From contig JBOGVS010000007.1 in NCBI GenBank assembly GCA_050692555.1, positions 21,310 to 85,309 of the forward strand: a stretch of DNA of 64,000 nt. Direction: 5' to 3'. The notes beneath the pieces were generated by a model that made no database searches, was not told where the DNA came from, and was given only the letters and a program-made list of their open reading frames with translations. Positions within the stretch are counted from its first letter, which is position 1. The number at the start of each line of letters is the position of its first letter. Shown piece after piece: positions 18,902 through 28,884 of this stretch. A program made the translations under genes and the position numbers. The stretch comes from DAITPV01 sp050692555. Its GTDB lineage: Bacteria > Actinomycetota > UBA4738 > CALAEC01.

Positions 18902-20197
18902 ATGGAGGAGACCCCGCTCCATCCTCCGCCGCCGGAGCGCGGCGGCTTCCGCGCCGCGCTGGGTCTCCTGGTTCGAAACCACAGCTTCGGTCGCCTGTAT
19001 GCGGCGCAGCTGATCTCGTACATCGGCGACTGGTTCCTCCTGGTGGCCCTGTTCGGCCTGGTGAACGATCTCACCGCGTCTCCGGCGATGGTCACGCTGG
19101 TCCTGGTGGTGCAGATGCTGTCGATCGCGGTGTTCTCGCCGCTCGGCGGGCACCTGGCGGACCGGTTCGACCGGCAGCGGCTGATGATCGGCTCCGACGT
19201 GGCCCGGATGGTCCTGGCCCTCGGGTACCTCCTCATCGACGAGCCCGGGGAGGTCTGGCTGGCGTACCTGCTCACCGCGGGGATCGGCGCCCTGACGGCG
19301 CTGTTCTCCCCGACCTCGACCGCAGCGATCCCCAACCTGGTCGCCCCCGGAGACCTGGCAACCGCAAACGCGCTGTCGGGCTCGGCGTGGGGCTCGATGC
19401 TCGCGGTCGGAGGAGCGCTGGGCGGCCTGGTGGCCGCGGTATGGGGCCGGGAAGCAGCCTTCCTCGGCGACGCCCTGTCCTTCGCCGTCTCGGCGGCCCT
19501 GCTCGTGGGGATCAAAGGATCGTTCTCCGAGCCTCGAGCGGAAGAGCACCCCGGTTTGGTCGAGGCCGTGGTGGAGACGGTCAGGTACGCCCGCCAAGAC
19601 CACCGCGTGTTGGCCCTGCTCTCGGTGAAGGGAGGGTTCGGGCTCGCCGGCGGGGTGATGGGCCTGCTTCCGCTCCTGGCCCTCACCGTCTACCAAGCCG
19701 GGGACACGGGAACCGGGATTCTCCTGGCCACCAGAGGCCTGGGGGCGGTGATCGGTCCATTCATCGCCCGTCGATTCGCGGACGACCTCCGCGGGGTGTT
19801 CGTGGCCATCGGGGTGGCGTTCGCGGTCTACGGGGCCGGCTACGGGACCGTCGCCATGGTCGGGAGTCTGGGAGCCGCGGCGGTGTTCGTGCTGGTGGCC
19901 CATCTGGGCGGCGGAGCGCAGTGGATGCTGTCGACGTTCGCGCTGCAGCGGATCGTCCCGGACCGGATCCGGGGGCGGGTGTTCGCCTTCGACTTCGGCC
20001 TGGTGACGTTGTCGCTGTCCTGCTCGATCCTGCTGGCGGGATGGGCTGCCGAGCACTTCCCCGTCCAGGTGGTCGTGGCCATCCTGGCCGCGGTGGCGGT
20101 CGCCTACGCCGTGGTGTGGTCCCTGCTGACCACGCCGGTCCGCCGGCGGGCCCACCACCCTGGCGTGCGCGCTAGGGTGGATGAGGAGGGCGTGTGA
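18902..20197 (+). CDS. Major facilitator superfamily exporter (MFS_3 / enterobactin-exporter type)
   Basis: 431 residues with about 12 hydrophobic helices. The loop 2-3 motif appears as GGHLADRFDRQRLMIGSD, and the N-terminal FGRLYAAQLISYIGDWF is typical of the MFS_3 group that exports drugs or siderophores. A TGATAGCCT hexamer-like stretch 8 bases before ATG 18902 and no ribosome site suggest a leaderless message. It overlaps the following lipoprotein gene by four bases (GTGA). Substrate unknown. Confidence 0.85.
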   Translation: MEETPLHPPPPERGGFRAALGLLVRNHSFGRLYAAQLISYIGDWFLLVALFGLVNDLTASPAMVTLVLVVQMLSIAVFSPLGGHLADRFDRQRLMIGSDVARMVLALGYLLIDEPGEVWLAYLLTAGIGALTALFSPTSTAAIPNLVAPGDLATANALSGSAWGSMLAVGGALGGLVAAVWGREAAFLGDALSFAVSAALLVGIKGSFSEPRAEEHPGLVEAVVETVRYARQDHRVLALLSVKGGFGLAGGVMGLLPLLALTVYQAGDTGTGILLATRGLGAVIGPFIARRFADDLRGVFVAIGVAFAVYGAGYGTVAMVGSLGAAAVFVLVAHLGGGAQWMLSTFALQRIVPDRIRGRVFAFDFGLVTLSLSCSILLAGWAAEHFPVQVVVAILAAVAVAYAVVWSLLTTPVRRRAHHPGVRARVDEEGV

Positions 20198-20745
20198 GGG
20201 GTTGGTGGTTCAGTCCGGCAGTGGCCAGCCTGGCCTTGGCCGCCTGCGCCGAGATGCCGGCGACGTCGCAGATCCCTATTCGTCCCGAGACCCCTGTCCA
20301 GATCCGTCCCGACGCCCCTGTCCACATCTCCCCCAGCGATCCCCCCCGGGCCCGGGCCCGGGAGCTGGCCTCCTTCATCGAGCGCACGTACGTACGGGTC
20401 CAGGTGTGGGGTGTCCACGTCGGAGAGGACATCGTCTCCTACGCGGTACGGATGCGCCTCGATCCCCGCAGCGAGCACCCGGACTTCGAGGATTGGTTCG
20501 CCCATGTTCGATCGGCCGCCCGGGACCAACGGCAGGCCACAGTCCATCTCCTCAAGCTCACGGTGCGCCAGGTCCCCGAGGCCCGGCTGGTGTCGGTGTT
20601 CCAGGACACCTTCCTGCAGCCGCTCTGGAGCCGCCGGCAGATCGTGGCCATGGACGAGCCCGCGAGCTATCGCGAGTTCGAGCCGTTCCAGGATCTGGTG
20701 ACCTCGGCCGAGATCCTTTCCGGCGCGACCCCGTCGAGCGGCTAG
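20194..20745 (+). CDS. Putative secreted lipoprotein, unknown function
   Basis: 183 residues from GTG 20194, coupled to the MFS gene by a GTGA overlap. The N terminus (WWFSPAVASLALAAC) is a short signal peptide with a lipobox LAAC, so the mature protein would be lipid-anchored at Cys17 or so. A proline-rich stretch follows, made of two near-identical 8-residue units. The remainder (RARELASFIERTYVRVQVWG to the end) looks globular with no known family. Convergent with lemA, overlapping its end by four bases. Confidence 0.65.
   Translation: MRGWWFSPAVASLALAACAEMPATSQIPIRPETPVQIRPDAPVHISPSDPPRARARELASFIERTYVRVQVWGVHVGEDIVSYAVRMRLDPRSEHPDFEDWFAHVRSAARDQRQATVHLLKLTVRQVPEARLVSVFQDTFLQPLWSRRQIVAMDEPASYREFEPFQDLVTSAEILSGATPSSG
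20278..20325 (+). repeat. Two 24-base tandem units inside the lipoprotein gene
   Basis: Units at 20278-20301 and 20302-20325 share most bases and encode IRPETPVQ and IRPDAPVH; a decayed third unit follows. The length is a multiple of three, so copy number can change without breaking the frame. Confidence 0.6.
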
Positions 20746-21359
20746 GCGGAGGGCGGGGCCTCTTCCCCGGCAGGCGTCTGCGGCGGACCGGCGGTGCCGA
20801 AGTCCACCTGTGGAGCCCGCTCGACCGTGGGTCGCTCCCCCTCCTCGATCTCGAAGAACTCTTCCTCCTTGAAGCCGAACATCGAGGCGATGATGTTCGA
20901 TGGGACCGACTGCACCCGCTCGTTGTACTCGCGAACGTTGGCGTTGTAGAAGCGGCGCGAGGTCTGGATCCGGTCCTCGGTGTTGGCCAGCTCGCCCTGG
21001 AGGGCCTGGAAATTGTCGCTGGCTCGCAGCTGCGGGTAGTTCTCCGCAACCGCGAACAGCTGGCGGAGTGCGGAGGTCAGGACGTTCTCCGCCTGGGCCT
21101 GCTGGGCCGGGCCCTGGGCCTGGATGGCGGCATTCCGCGCCGCGGTGACCCGCTCGAACGTCTCCCGCTCGTGCGAGGCGTATCCCTTGACCGTCTCCAC
21201 CAGGTTGGGGATCAGGTCGTACCGGCGGCGCAGCTCGGTGTCGATGTTGGCGAAGGCGTCCCGGATCTGCTGGCGCTGGGACACGAACCGGTTGTAGGCG
21301 ACCACTCCGAAGAGCAGCAGAAGGACGATGATCCCCAGGACGATCAACAGTGCGATCAC
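20742..21359 (-). CDS. lemA: LemA family membrane-anchored protein
   Basis: 205 residues. An N-terminal membrane helix (residues 2-21) precedes the LemA domain: YNRFVSQRQQIRDAFANIDT, RRYDLIPNLVETVKGYA, and NANVREYNERVQSVPSN with FGF at the end. LemA proteins sit in the membrane with a cytoplasmic or exported helical bundle; their role is unclear. A 30-residue Pro/Glu-rich tail follows the domain. Start GTG 21359. The DUF3137-like gene lies upstream on the same strand, a common association for this family. Confidence 0.9.
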   Translation of the reverse strand: MIALLIVLGIIVLLLLFGVVAYNRFVSQRQQIRDAFANIDTELRRRYDLIPNLVETVKGYASHERETFERVTAARNAAIQAQGPAQQAQAENVLTSALRQLFAVAENYPQLRASDNFQALQGELANTEDRIQTSRRFYNANVREYNERVQSVPSNIIASMFGFKEEEFFEIEEGERPTVERAPQVDFGTAGPPQTPAGEEAPPSA

Positions 21360-21426
21360 GAGACGCTCCTTCCAGGTGAGGCAGCCAGTATCCTCCGGGA
21401 CCCCGCCCGGTTTGTAAAGCGGCCGG

Positions 21427-22107
21427 TCAGCCCACCGGGTACAGGTTGAGGGCCACCCTCGGGATCCGCTGGCGGAACATCTCCAGGGTCCCCAGGATCG
21501 GCAGGAGCTTGTGGGGGTGGACCTGGGAACGGTAGGCCAGCACCCGGTTCCCCAGTACCTCGAATGCCAGGCCCTGATCGAAGCCGACCAGCCAGTCGAT
21601 CATCCGGGCGTCGAGCAACGTGTAGGCGAACCGCCGGTCGGCAGCCCTCACGTTGTAACGGCGGTTGAACTCTGGAGACTCGAGCTCGATGTCTTCGAGT
21701 CCCAGGCGATCCGCCAGCGTGCTCAGCAGCCCCTCCCGGTTCACCTCGAGATGGGGAAAGCTCGCCGAGACCTCGACCGTGGCGCACGAGAACCGCCGGA
21801 AGCTGCGCGAGCGCTGCCCCCGGGAACTCGAATGCTCCGTGTAGTACCAGTAGTCGAATGCGGTGATGGGGACACCCCGCCACTCCCCCCACATCACGTT
21901 CTCCGCCCCCCGGCCGTCGCCCCGGGTGAACAGCCGGAACGGCCAGGCCGTCAGGTCGAAGGGGTCCTGAGGCGAATACTGGAAGCCGTGGGCGGCGGCG
22001 AGGGTGACGTACGCCGCTCGCCGTCTGGTCTTGAGGTACCAGCCCAGGACCAGGGTCACCACGATGGCGGCGATCGCGCCCACGAAGATGAGGATCTCCA
22101 TCCTCAT
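21427..22107 (-). CDS. Membrane-anchored protein of the DUF3137-like group found beside LemA
   Basis: 226 residues with one N-terminal helix (about 5-23) and a soluble C-terminal domain. The stretch FNRRYNVRAADRRFAYTLLD followed by MIDWL is the strongest family clue; similar sequences occur in proteins encoded beside lemA. ATG 22107 and ATG 22101 are both possible. The gene lies 67 bases from lemA and 27 bases beyond the clpB stop on the same strand. Function unknown; a partner role with LemA is inferred from position. Confidence 0.6.
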   Translation of the reverse strand: MRMEILIFVGAIAAIVVTLVLGWYLKTRRRAAYVTLAAAHGFQYSPQDPFDLTAWPFRLFTRGDGRGAENVMWGEWRGVPITAFDYWYYTEHSSSRGQRSRSFRRFSCATVEVSASFPHLEVNREGLLSTLADRLGLEDIELESPEFNRRYNVRAADRRFAYTLLDARMIDWLVGFDQGLAFEVLGNRVLAYRSQVHPHKLLPILGTLEMFRQRIPRVALNLYPVG

Positions 22108-22134
22108 GGGTATCGGAAGGTCCCGGGCCGGTGT

Positions 22135-24708
22135 TTACCGGAACGTCAGTCCGTCGCCCTCGCGGTCCACGATCACGGTGCGGCCCTCCCGGATCTCGCC
22201 GGAGAGGAGCTTCATGGCCAGGGGGTCCTGAACCTCCTTCTGGATCACCCGCTTGAGCGGCCGGGCCCCGAAGCTGGGGTCGTAGCCCTTCTCGGCAAGG
22301 AACTCCCGGGCTGCGGGCGTGACCTCCACCTGGAGCCGCCGGCCGGCCAGCCGCCGTTCCAGCGAGTCGAGCTGGATGTCCACGATCGCGGCCAGCTCCG
22401 CCTTGTCCAGTGGGGAGAACACGATGACCTCGTCGATCCGGTTCAGGAACTCGGGACGGAACGCGGCCCGCATCTCCGTCAGCACCCGCTCCGTGCGGTC
22501 CTGGGGCGACAGCGACTCGTCGAAGAACCACGCGCTCCCCAGGTTCGAGGTCATGATCAGTACGGTGTTCTTGAAGTCCACCGTCCGGCCCTGCCCGTCG
22601 GTGAGCCGCCCGTCCTCCAGGACCTGGAGCAGCAGGTTGAACGCGTCGGGGTGGGCCTTCTCGATCTCGTCGAGGAGGATCACCGAGTACGGGCGACGCC
22701 GGACGGCCTCGGTGAGCTGCCCGCCCTCCTCGTAGCCCACGTATCCCGGGGGGGCTCCCACCAGCCGGGAGACTGCGTGCCGTTCCTGGTACTCGCTCAT
22801 GTCGATCCGGACCATGGCTCGCTCGTCGTCGAACAGGAACTCCGCGAGCGCACGGGTCAGCTCGGTCTTCCCCACGCCGGTGGGGCCCAGGAAGATGAAC
22901 GAGCCGATCGGCCGCTGGGGGTCCGAGAGCCCCGCCCGGGCCCGGCGGATGGCGTTGGCTACCGCGGCGACCGCCTGATCCTGGCCGACCACCCGCTGGT
23001 GGAGCGCCTCCTCCATCCTGACGAGCTTTTGAACCTCGCCCTCCATCAGCCGGGCGACCGGGATGCCGGTCCACGACGAGACCACCTCGGCCACGTCCTC
23101 CTCGTCGACGTCCTCCTTCAACATCCGCCGCTCGACCTGGATCTCCTGGAGCTTGCTGTTGGCCTCCTCGAGCTGCTTCTCGAGCTCGATCAGCCGTCCG
23201 TACCGCAGCTCCGCGGCTCGCTCAAGGTCCCCGTCGCGTTCCGCCCGATCGGCCTCACCCCGGGCCTCCTCGGTCTGCGACTTCAGTTCCCGGATCCGCC
23301 CGATCTGCTCTTTCTCCCGGTCCCAGTGGGCCTTCATCGAGGTGAGCTGCTCGTTCAGGTCGGCCAACTCGCGCTCGAGCGCCTCCAGGCGGTCCCGCGA
23401 AGCGTCGTCCTGCTCCTTCCGCAGCGCCGCGCGCTCCACCTCGAGCTGGCGCACCCGCCGCTCGACCTCGTCGATCTCAGTGGGCATGGAGTCGATCTCG
23501 ATCCGGAGCCGGCTGGCGGCCTCGTCGACCAGGTCAATGGCCTTGTCGGGGAGGAACCGGCCGGTGACGTAACGATCCGACAGCATCGCCGCGGCCACCA
23601 GGGCCTCGTCCTTGATTCGCACGCCGTGGTGGACCTCGTACCGCTCCTTCAGTCCTCGGAGGATGCCGATAGTGTCCTCGGCTGAAGCTTCCCGGATGAG
23701 CACGGGCTGGAACCGCCGCTCGAGGGCGGGATCCTTCTCGATGTGCTTGCGGTACTCGTCGAGCGTGGTGGCTCCGATGGCCCGCAGCTCGCCGCGCGCC
23801 AGCATCGGCTTCAGCATGTTGCCCGCGTCCACCGCCCCCTCGGCGGCGCCCGCCCCCACCACGGTGTGAAGCTCGTCGATGAACGTGATGATCTGACCGT
23901 CGCTGGCGGCGATCTCCTGAAGCACCGCCTTGAACCGCTCCTCGAACTCCCCTCGGTACTTCGTGCCGGCCACCAGAGCGCCGATGTCCAGGGCCACGAT
24001 CCGCTTGCCCTTGAGGCCCTCGGGGACGTCGCCCTCGACGATCCGGCGGGCCAGACCCTCGGCGATGGCGGTCTTCCCCACGCCCGGCTCCCCGATCAGC
24101 ACGGGGTTGTTCTTGGTTCGGCGGGAGAGGACCTGGATGACCCGGCGGATCTCGTCGTCGCGGCCGATCACCGGGTCGAGCTTCCCGGCCCGGGCCAGCG
24201 CGGTGAGGTCCCGGCCGTACTTCTCCAGGGCCTGGTAGGTGTCTTCCGGGTTCTCGCTGGTCACCCGGTGGCGGCCCCGGACCTCCTCGAGCGCCGAGAG
24301 CATCGCCTCGCGTTCCAACCCCGCGTCGGAGAGCAGCCCAGCCACCTCGGTGGCGCCGTCCAGCATGGCCAGCAGCAGGTGCTCCGTGGAGACGTACTCG
24401 TCGCCGAGTGCCGCCGCCTCGCTGAACGCGCGCTCGAGAACCTGGCGGGTGGTCGAGGAAACCGTGACTTCCTGGTTGGAGCCGTAGACCTTGGGAAGGT
24501 TCTTCAGGCGGTCCTCGATGGGGTCGCGAAGGGCCCGCGGCGAGATCCCCAGCCGGTGCAGCAGGGGGTAGATCACGCCGTCGGCGTCGGCCAGGAGCGC
24601 CGCCAGCAGGTGCCCCGGCTCCACCTGCTGGTGGCTGCGCTCGGCCGCCAGCCGCTGTGCTTCGGCCACGGCCTCTCTGGAACGAAGGGTCAGCTTCGCC
24701 GGATCCAC
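22135..24708 (-). CDS. clpB: ClpB disaggregase
   Basis: 857 residues, the usual ClpB length. Order: Clp N repeats (1-140), AAA1 with GEPGVGKT and its Walker B, the long coiled-coil middle domain (about 400-520) that distinguishes ClpB from ClpA/C, and AAA2 with GPTGVGKT. It threads aggregated proteins together with DnaK. GTG 24708 begins the conserved VDPAKLTLRSREAV; the upstream in-frame ATG adds a cysteine-rich leader antisense to hspR's end and is unlikely. It follows hspR by one base and is the last gene of the HspR operon. Confidence 0.93.
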   Translation of the reverse strand: MDPAKLTLRSREAVAEAQRLAAERSHQQVEPGHLLAALLADADGVIYPLLHRLGISPRALRDPIEDRLKNLPKVYGSNQEVTVSSTTRQVLERAFSEAAALGDEYVSTEHLLLAMLDGATEVAGLLSDAGLEREAMLSALEEVRGRHRVTSENPEDTYQALEKYGRDLTALARAGKLDPVIGRDDEIRRVIQVLSRRTKNNPVLIGEPGVGKTAIAEGLARRIVEGDVPEGLKGKRIVALDIGALVAGTKYRGEFEERFKAVLQEIAASDGQIITFIDELHTVVGAGAAEGAVDAGNMLKPMLARGELRAIGATTLDEYRKHIEKDPALERRFQPVLIREASAEDTIGILRGLKERYEVHHGVRIKDEALVAAAMLSDRYVTGRFLPDKAIDLVDEAASRLRIEIDSMPTEIDEVERRVRQLEVERAALRKEQDDASRDRLEALERELADLNEQLTSMKAHWDREKEQIGRIRELKSQTEEARGEADRAERDGDLERAAELRYGRLIELEKQLEEANSKLQEIQVERRMLKEDVDEEDVAEVVSSWTGIPVARLMEGEVQKLVRMEEALHQRVVGQDQAVAAVANAIRRARAGLSDPQRPIGSFIFLGPTGVGKTELTRALAEFLFDDERAMVRIDMSEYQERHAVSRLVGAPPGYVGYEEGGQLTEAVRRRPYSVILLDEIEKAHPDAFNLLLQVLEDGRLTDGQGRTVDFKNTVLIMTSNLGSAWFFDESLSPQDRTERVLTEMRAAFRPEFLNRIDEVIVFSPLDKAELAAIVDIQLDSLERRLAGRRLQVEVTPAAREFLAEKGYDPSFGARPLKRVIQKEVQDPLAMKLLSGEIREGRTVIVDREGDGLTFR

Positions 24709-24709
24709 G

Positions 24710-25096
24710 TCAGCCTCGCTCCCAGGGCAGCCGCATGTTCCGGAGCGGGAGCAGTGCCCCGCCGGTTCCCCGGTCACCCCGGAGGCGCTTGCGGGCCTCC
24801 TCGAGCTCCCGGCGCATCTCGTCGAGACGCCGGCTGGCCATGTCCAGCTCCTGCTGCAGCTCCATGATCATTCGGACACCCGCGAGGTTCACTCCCCGCT
24901 GGGTCAGGTCCTGGATCTCCCGGAGCCGATCGATGTCCAGCTCCGAATAGCGCCGGGTGTTGCCGGCCGTGCGCGCCGGGCGGAGCAGGCCCTTGCGCTC
25001 GTAGATGCGGAGCGTCTGCGGATGGACTCCGGCCAGCTCCGCGGCCACGCTGATGATGTAGACGGCACGTTCTCGCCGCCGCTCGTCACGATGCAT
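24710..25096 (-). CDS. hspR: HspR, MerR-family repressor of the heat-shock operon
   Basis: 128 residues. A winged-helix MerR DNA-binding domain (VYIISVAAELAGVHPQTLRIYERKGLL) is followed by a coiled-coil segment (about 70-105) and a basic tail. HspR binds HAIR operators with DnaK as co-repressor; its presence with dnaK-grpE-dnaJ and clpB defines the regulon. ATG 25096 is preferred over GTG 25105 because GAGAGGTG lies 7 bases before it. A HAIR-like site overlaps the operon promoter at 28740-28762, closing the autoregulatory loop. Confidence 0.92.
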   Translation of the reverse strand: MHRDERRRERAVYIISVAAELAGVHPQTLRIYERKGLLRPARTAGNTRRYSELDIDRLREIQDLTQRGVNLAGVRMIMELQQELDMASRRLDEMRRELEEARKRLRGDRGTGGALLPLRNMRLPWERG

Positions 25097-25112
25097 GCCG
25101 TTCACCTCTCGA

Positions 25113-26225
25113 TCACACCCCCAACTCCGCCCGGGGGCTGTCCCCCGACGCGTCCTGGAGCTGCTTCAACAGCTGTCGCTCCTGCCGGCTCAGCCGGGTC
25201 GGCACCTCGACCTGAACGGTCACCATGAGGTCTCCTCGCCCCCCACCTCGCCGGGGAGCGCCCTTGCCTCGGATCCGGAAGGTGCGGCCGGTCTTGGTTC
25301 CCGAGGGGACCTTGAGGGTCACCGCGCCGTTGAGCGTGGGCACCTTGACCTGGGCGCCCAGTGCAGCTTCCGGGTACGTCACTGGGAGCGCGAGGGTCAG
25401 GTCGGCTCCTCGTCGTCCGAAGAACCGGTGGGGCTTCACGCCGACGTTCACGTACAGATCGCCGGGGCTTCCTCCGGACGGCTCGGCCTCTCCGCGGCCG
25501 GCCAGCCGGATCCGGGCGCCGTTCTCCACGCCCGCGGGGATCTTGACCCGAAGCGTCCGGGTGGCCGTGGTGCTGCCGCTTCCCCCGCATGTCGGACAGG
25601 GGTCCTCCACCACCTGACCCCGCCCCGCGCACCTCGGGCAGGGACGGGCCAGGGAGAAGTAGCCCTGGTCGACGGTGACCGAGCCGCGCCCGCTGCACTC
25701 CGGGCAAGTCTGAACCTGGGTTCCCGGGCGTGCACCGGAACCGCCACAGGTCCGGCACGGGGCGTGCCCCGAGATCTTCAGGGGAATGGTGGTGCCCGAC
25801 ATGGCATCCTCGAACGCCACCTCGACGTCGGTCACCAGGTCGTTGCCTCGCCGACCGGATGTCGCTCCGCCGGCCGCGCCTCGCCCGAACAGGTCGAACA
25901 GGTCTCCGATCCCACCGACCCCGAAGCCGAGATCCTCGAATCGAACCCCGCCAGGACCGCCGCCGCCTCCGAAGCCGAACCCCGACGTGGCCATCTCCCT
26001 CACCCGGTCGTACTCCTGGCGCTTCTTCTCGTCGCCGAGGACGTCGTAGGCCGCGGAGATCTCCTTGAACCGCTCCTCGGCCGCCTTGTCGCCCTTCGCC
26101 GAGTCGGGGTGGTAGCGCTGGGCCAGCTTCCGGTAGGCCTTCTTGATCTCGGGCTGATCGGCGTTCCGGGGCACGCCGAGCACCGAGTAGTAGTCCTTCT
26201 CCAGCCACTCGCGGTTGATGCTCAC
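25113..26225 (-). CDS. dnaJ: DnaJ (Hsp40)
   Basis: 370 residues. J domain with HPD (YHPDSAKGD) in the first 70 residues, a Gly/Phe-rich segment (FGFGGGGG), four CxxCxGxG zinc motifs beginning CRTCGGSG, CPECSGRG, CPRCAGRG and CPTCGGSG, and the C-terminal substrate-binding domain. It stimulates DnaK ATPase. GTG 26225 starts the protein, 6 bases after grpE, and the operon continues into hspR. Confidence 0.94.
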   Translation of the reverse strand: MSINREWLEKDYYSVLGVPRNADQPEIKKAYRKLAQRYHPDSAKGDKAAEERFKEISAAYDVLGDEKKRQEYDRVREMATSGFGFGGGGGPGGVRFEDLGFGVGGIGDLFDLFGRGAAGGATSGRRGNDLVTDVEVAFEDAMSGTTIPLKISGHAPCRTCGGSGARPGTQVQTCPECSGRGSVTVDQGYFSLARPCPRCAGRGQVVEDPCPTCGGSGSTTATRTLRVKIPAGVENGARIRLAGRGEAEPSGGSPGDLYVNVGVKPHRFFGRRGADLTLALPVTYPEAALGAQVKVPTLNGAVTLKVPSGTKTGRTFRIRGKGAPRRGGGRGDLMVTVQVEVPTRLSRQERQLLKQLQDASGDSPRAELGV

Positions 26226-26231
26226 GGCGAG

Positions 26232-26842
26232 CTACCCTCCCGAGCCCCCCGAGCGCGCGACCTTGACCCCCGCGGGCCGTATGACCCGACCCTTGAGCGT
26301 GTAGCCGGTCCGCAGGACGTCGACGACGTACGGGTCACCATGACCCTCCCCCTCCACCTGGAGCAGGGCCTCGTGCCGTTCCGGGTCGAAGGGCTTCCCC
26401 AACGCCTCGATACGCTCCACGCCGGCGGACCGAAGGATCTCCATGAGCTTTGCGTAAACCATCTCCACACCCTGGACGAAGCGATGGGACTGCGTGAACT
26501 GCTCGGAGGCGGTGAGCGCCAGCTCGAACTCGTCGACGACCTCCAGCAGACGGGCCACCAGCGGCTCCGCGGCCAGCTCGACGGCCCGGGTCTGCTCTCG
26601 CAGGACCCGCTTCCGGTAGTTGTCGAACTCCGCCTTCAGGCGCTGAAGGTGCTCCAGGTACTCGGCCGCCTGCTTGCGGGCCCGAGCCACGTCGTCCAGC
26701 TCCTCCCGGGCCTCCTCGTTGGTCGGGGTGGCCTCGGCGTCCGGCGACGTGGCCTCGGCATCGTCGCGGACCCGTCGCTTGTCGGTGATCCGGACCGGGG
26801 GCCGCTCCTCCCGGTCCCCGTTCTCCTTCTCGTCCCTGGTGG

Positions 26843-26846
<4 letters not shown>
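26232..26846 (-). CDS. grpE: GrpE nucleotide exchange factor, read from a CTG start
   Basis: 204 residues. Exchange factor for DnaK. The core YLEHLQRLKAEFDNYRKRV and the C-terminal GYTLKGRVIRPAGVKVA are diagnostic. Upstream of the first standard start (GTG 26690) the frame continues with PVRITDKRRVRDD, an N-terminal motif common in actinobacterial GrpE, so the gene must begin earlier. The only start-like codon is CTG 26846, which overlaps the dnaK stop as CTGA. This is the same arrangement as purB/purC. Calling from 26690 would lose 52 residues. Confidence 0.88.
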
Positions 26847-28687
<1,841 letters not shown>

Positions 28688-28731
28688 GTACGCCTCCTTC
28701 GAGTCTTGCCAGATGACTTATGTACCTCTAG

Positions 28732-28762
28732 AAGATAAAGGTTGACTGTGAGACTGTCAACC
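28732..28762 (-). promoter_or_regulatory. dnaK promoter with overlapping HAIR-like HspR operator
   Basis: On the minus strand TTGACA (28755-28760) and TATCTT (28732-28737) are separated by 17 bases, a good sigma-70-type promoter. The inverted repeat GGTTGAC-N9-GTCAACC (28740-28762) covers the -35 box and spacer. The known HAIR consensus can be written TTGAG-N9-CTCAA; here the arms are TTGAC and GTCAA with the same 19-base geometry, a symmetric one-base change. Repression by HspR binding is inferred. Confidence 0.75.
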
Positions 28763-28825
28763 CCTCCAGGCGTGCCCCACCGCGGGTCCCGCGATCCGGG
28801 CGTTTCGGGCGAACCAGACTGAGAA

Positions 28826-28841
28826 GCTACCCGCGGGTAGC
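28826..28841. promoter_or_regulatory. 16-base perfect palindrome upstream of the EtfD-type gene
   Basis: GCTACCCGCGGGTAGC is perfectly self-complementary and lies about 45 bases before the oxidoreductase start, just upstream of a TACACT -10 candidate (28870-28875). Size and place fit a TetR-type or similar repressor site, for example one responding to acyl-CoA; the regulator is not in the window. No U-tract follows, so a terminator is less likely. Confidence 0.4.
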
Positions 28842-28884
28842 CACCTTTCCTCGCCTACGCGGGGTGCCGTACACTGCTCCGCGG

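Noticed and set aside
26232..26690. grpE as a 152-residue protein starting at GTG 26690
   Set aside because: It discards the DKRR-type N-terminal motif and leaves a 150-base gap in a tightly overlapped operon; the CTG start explains both.
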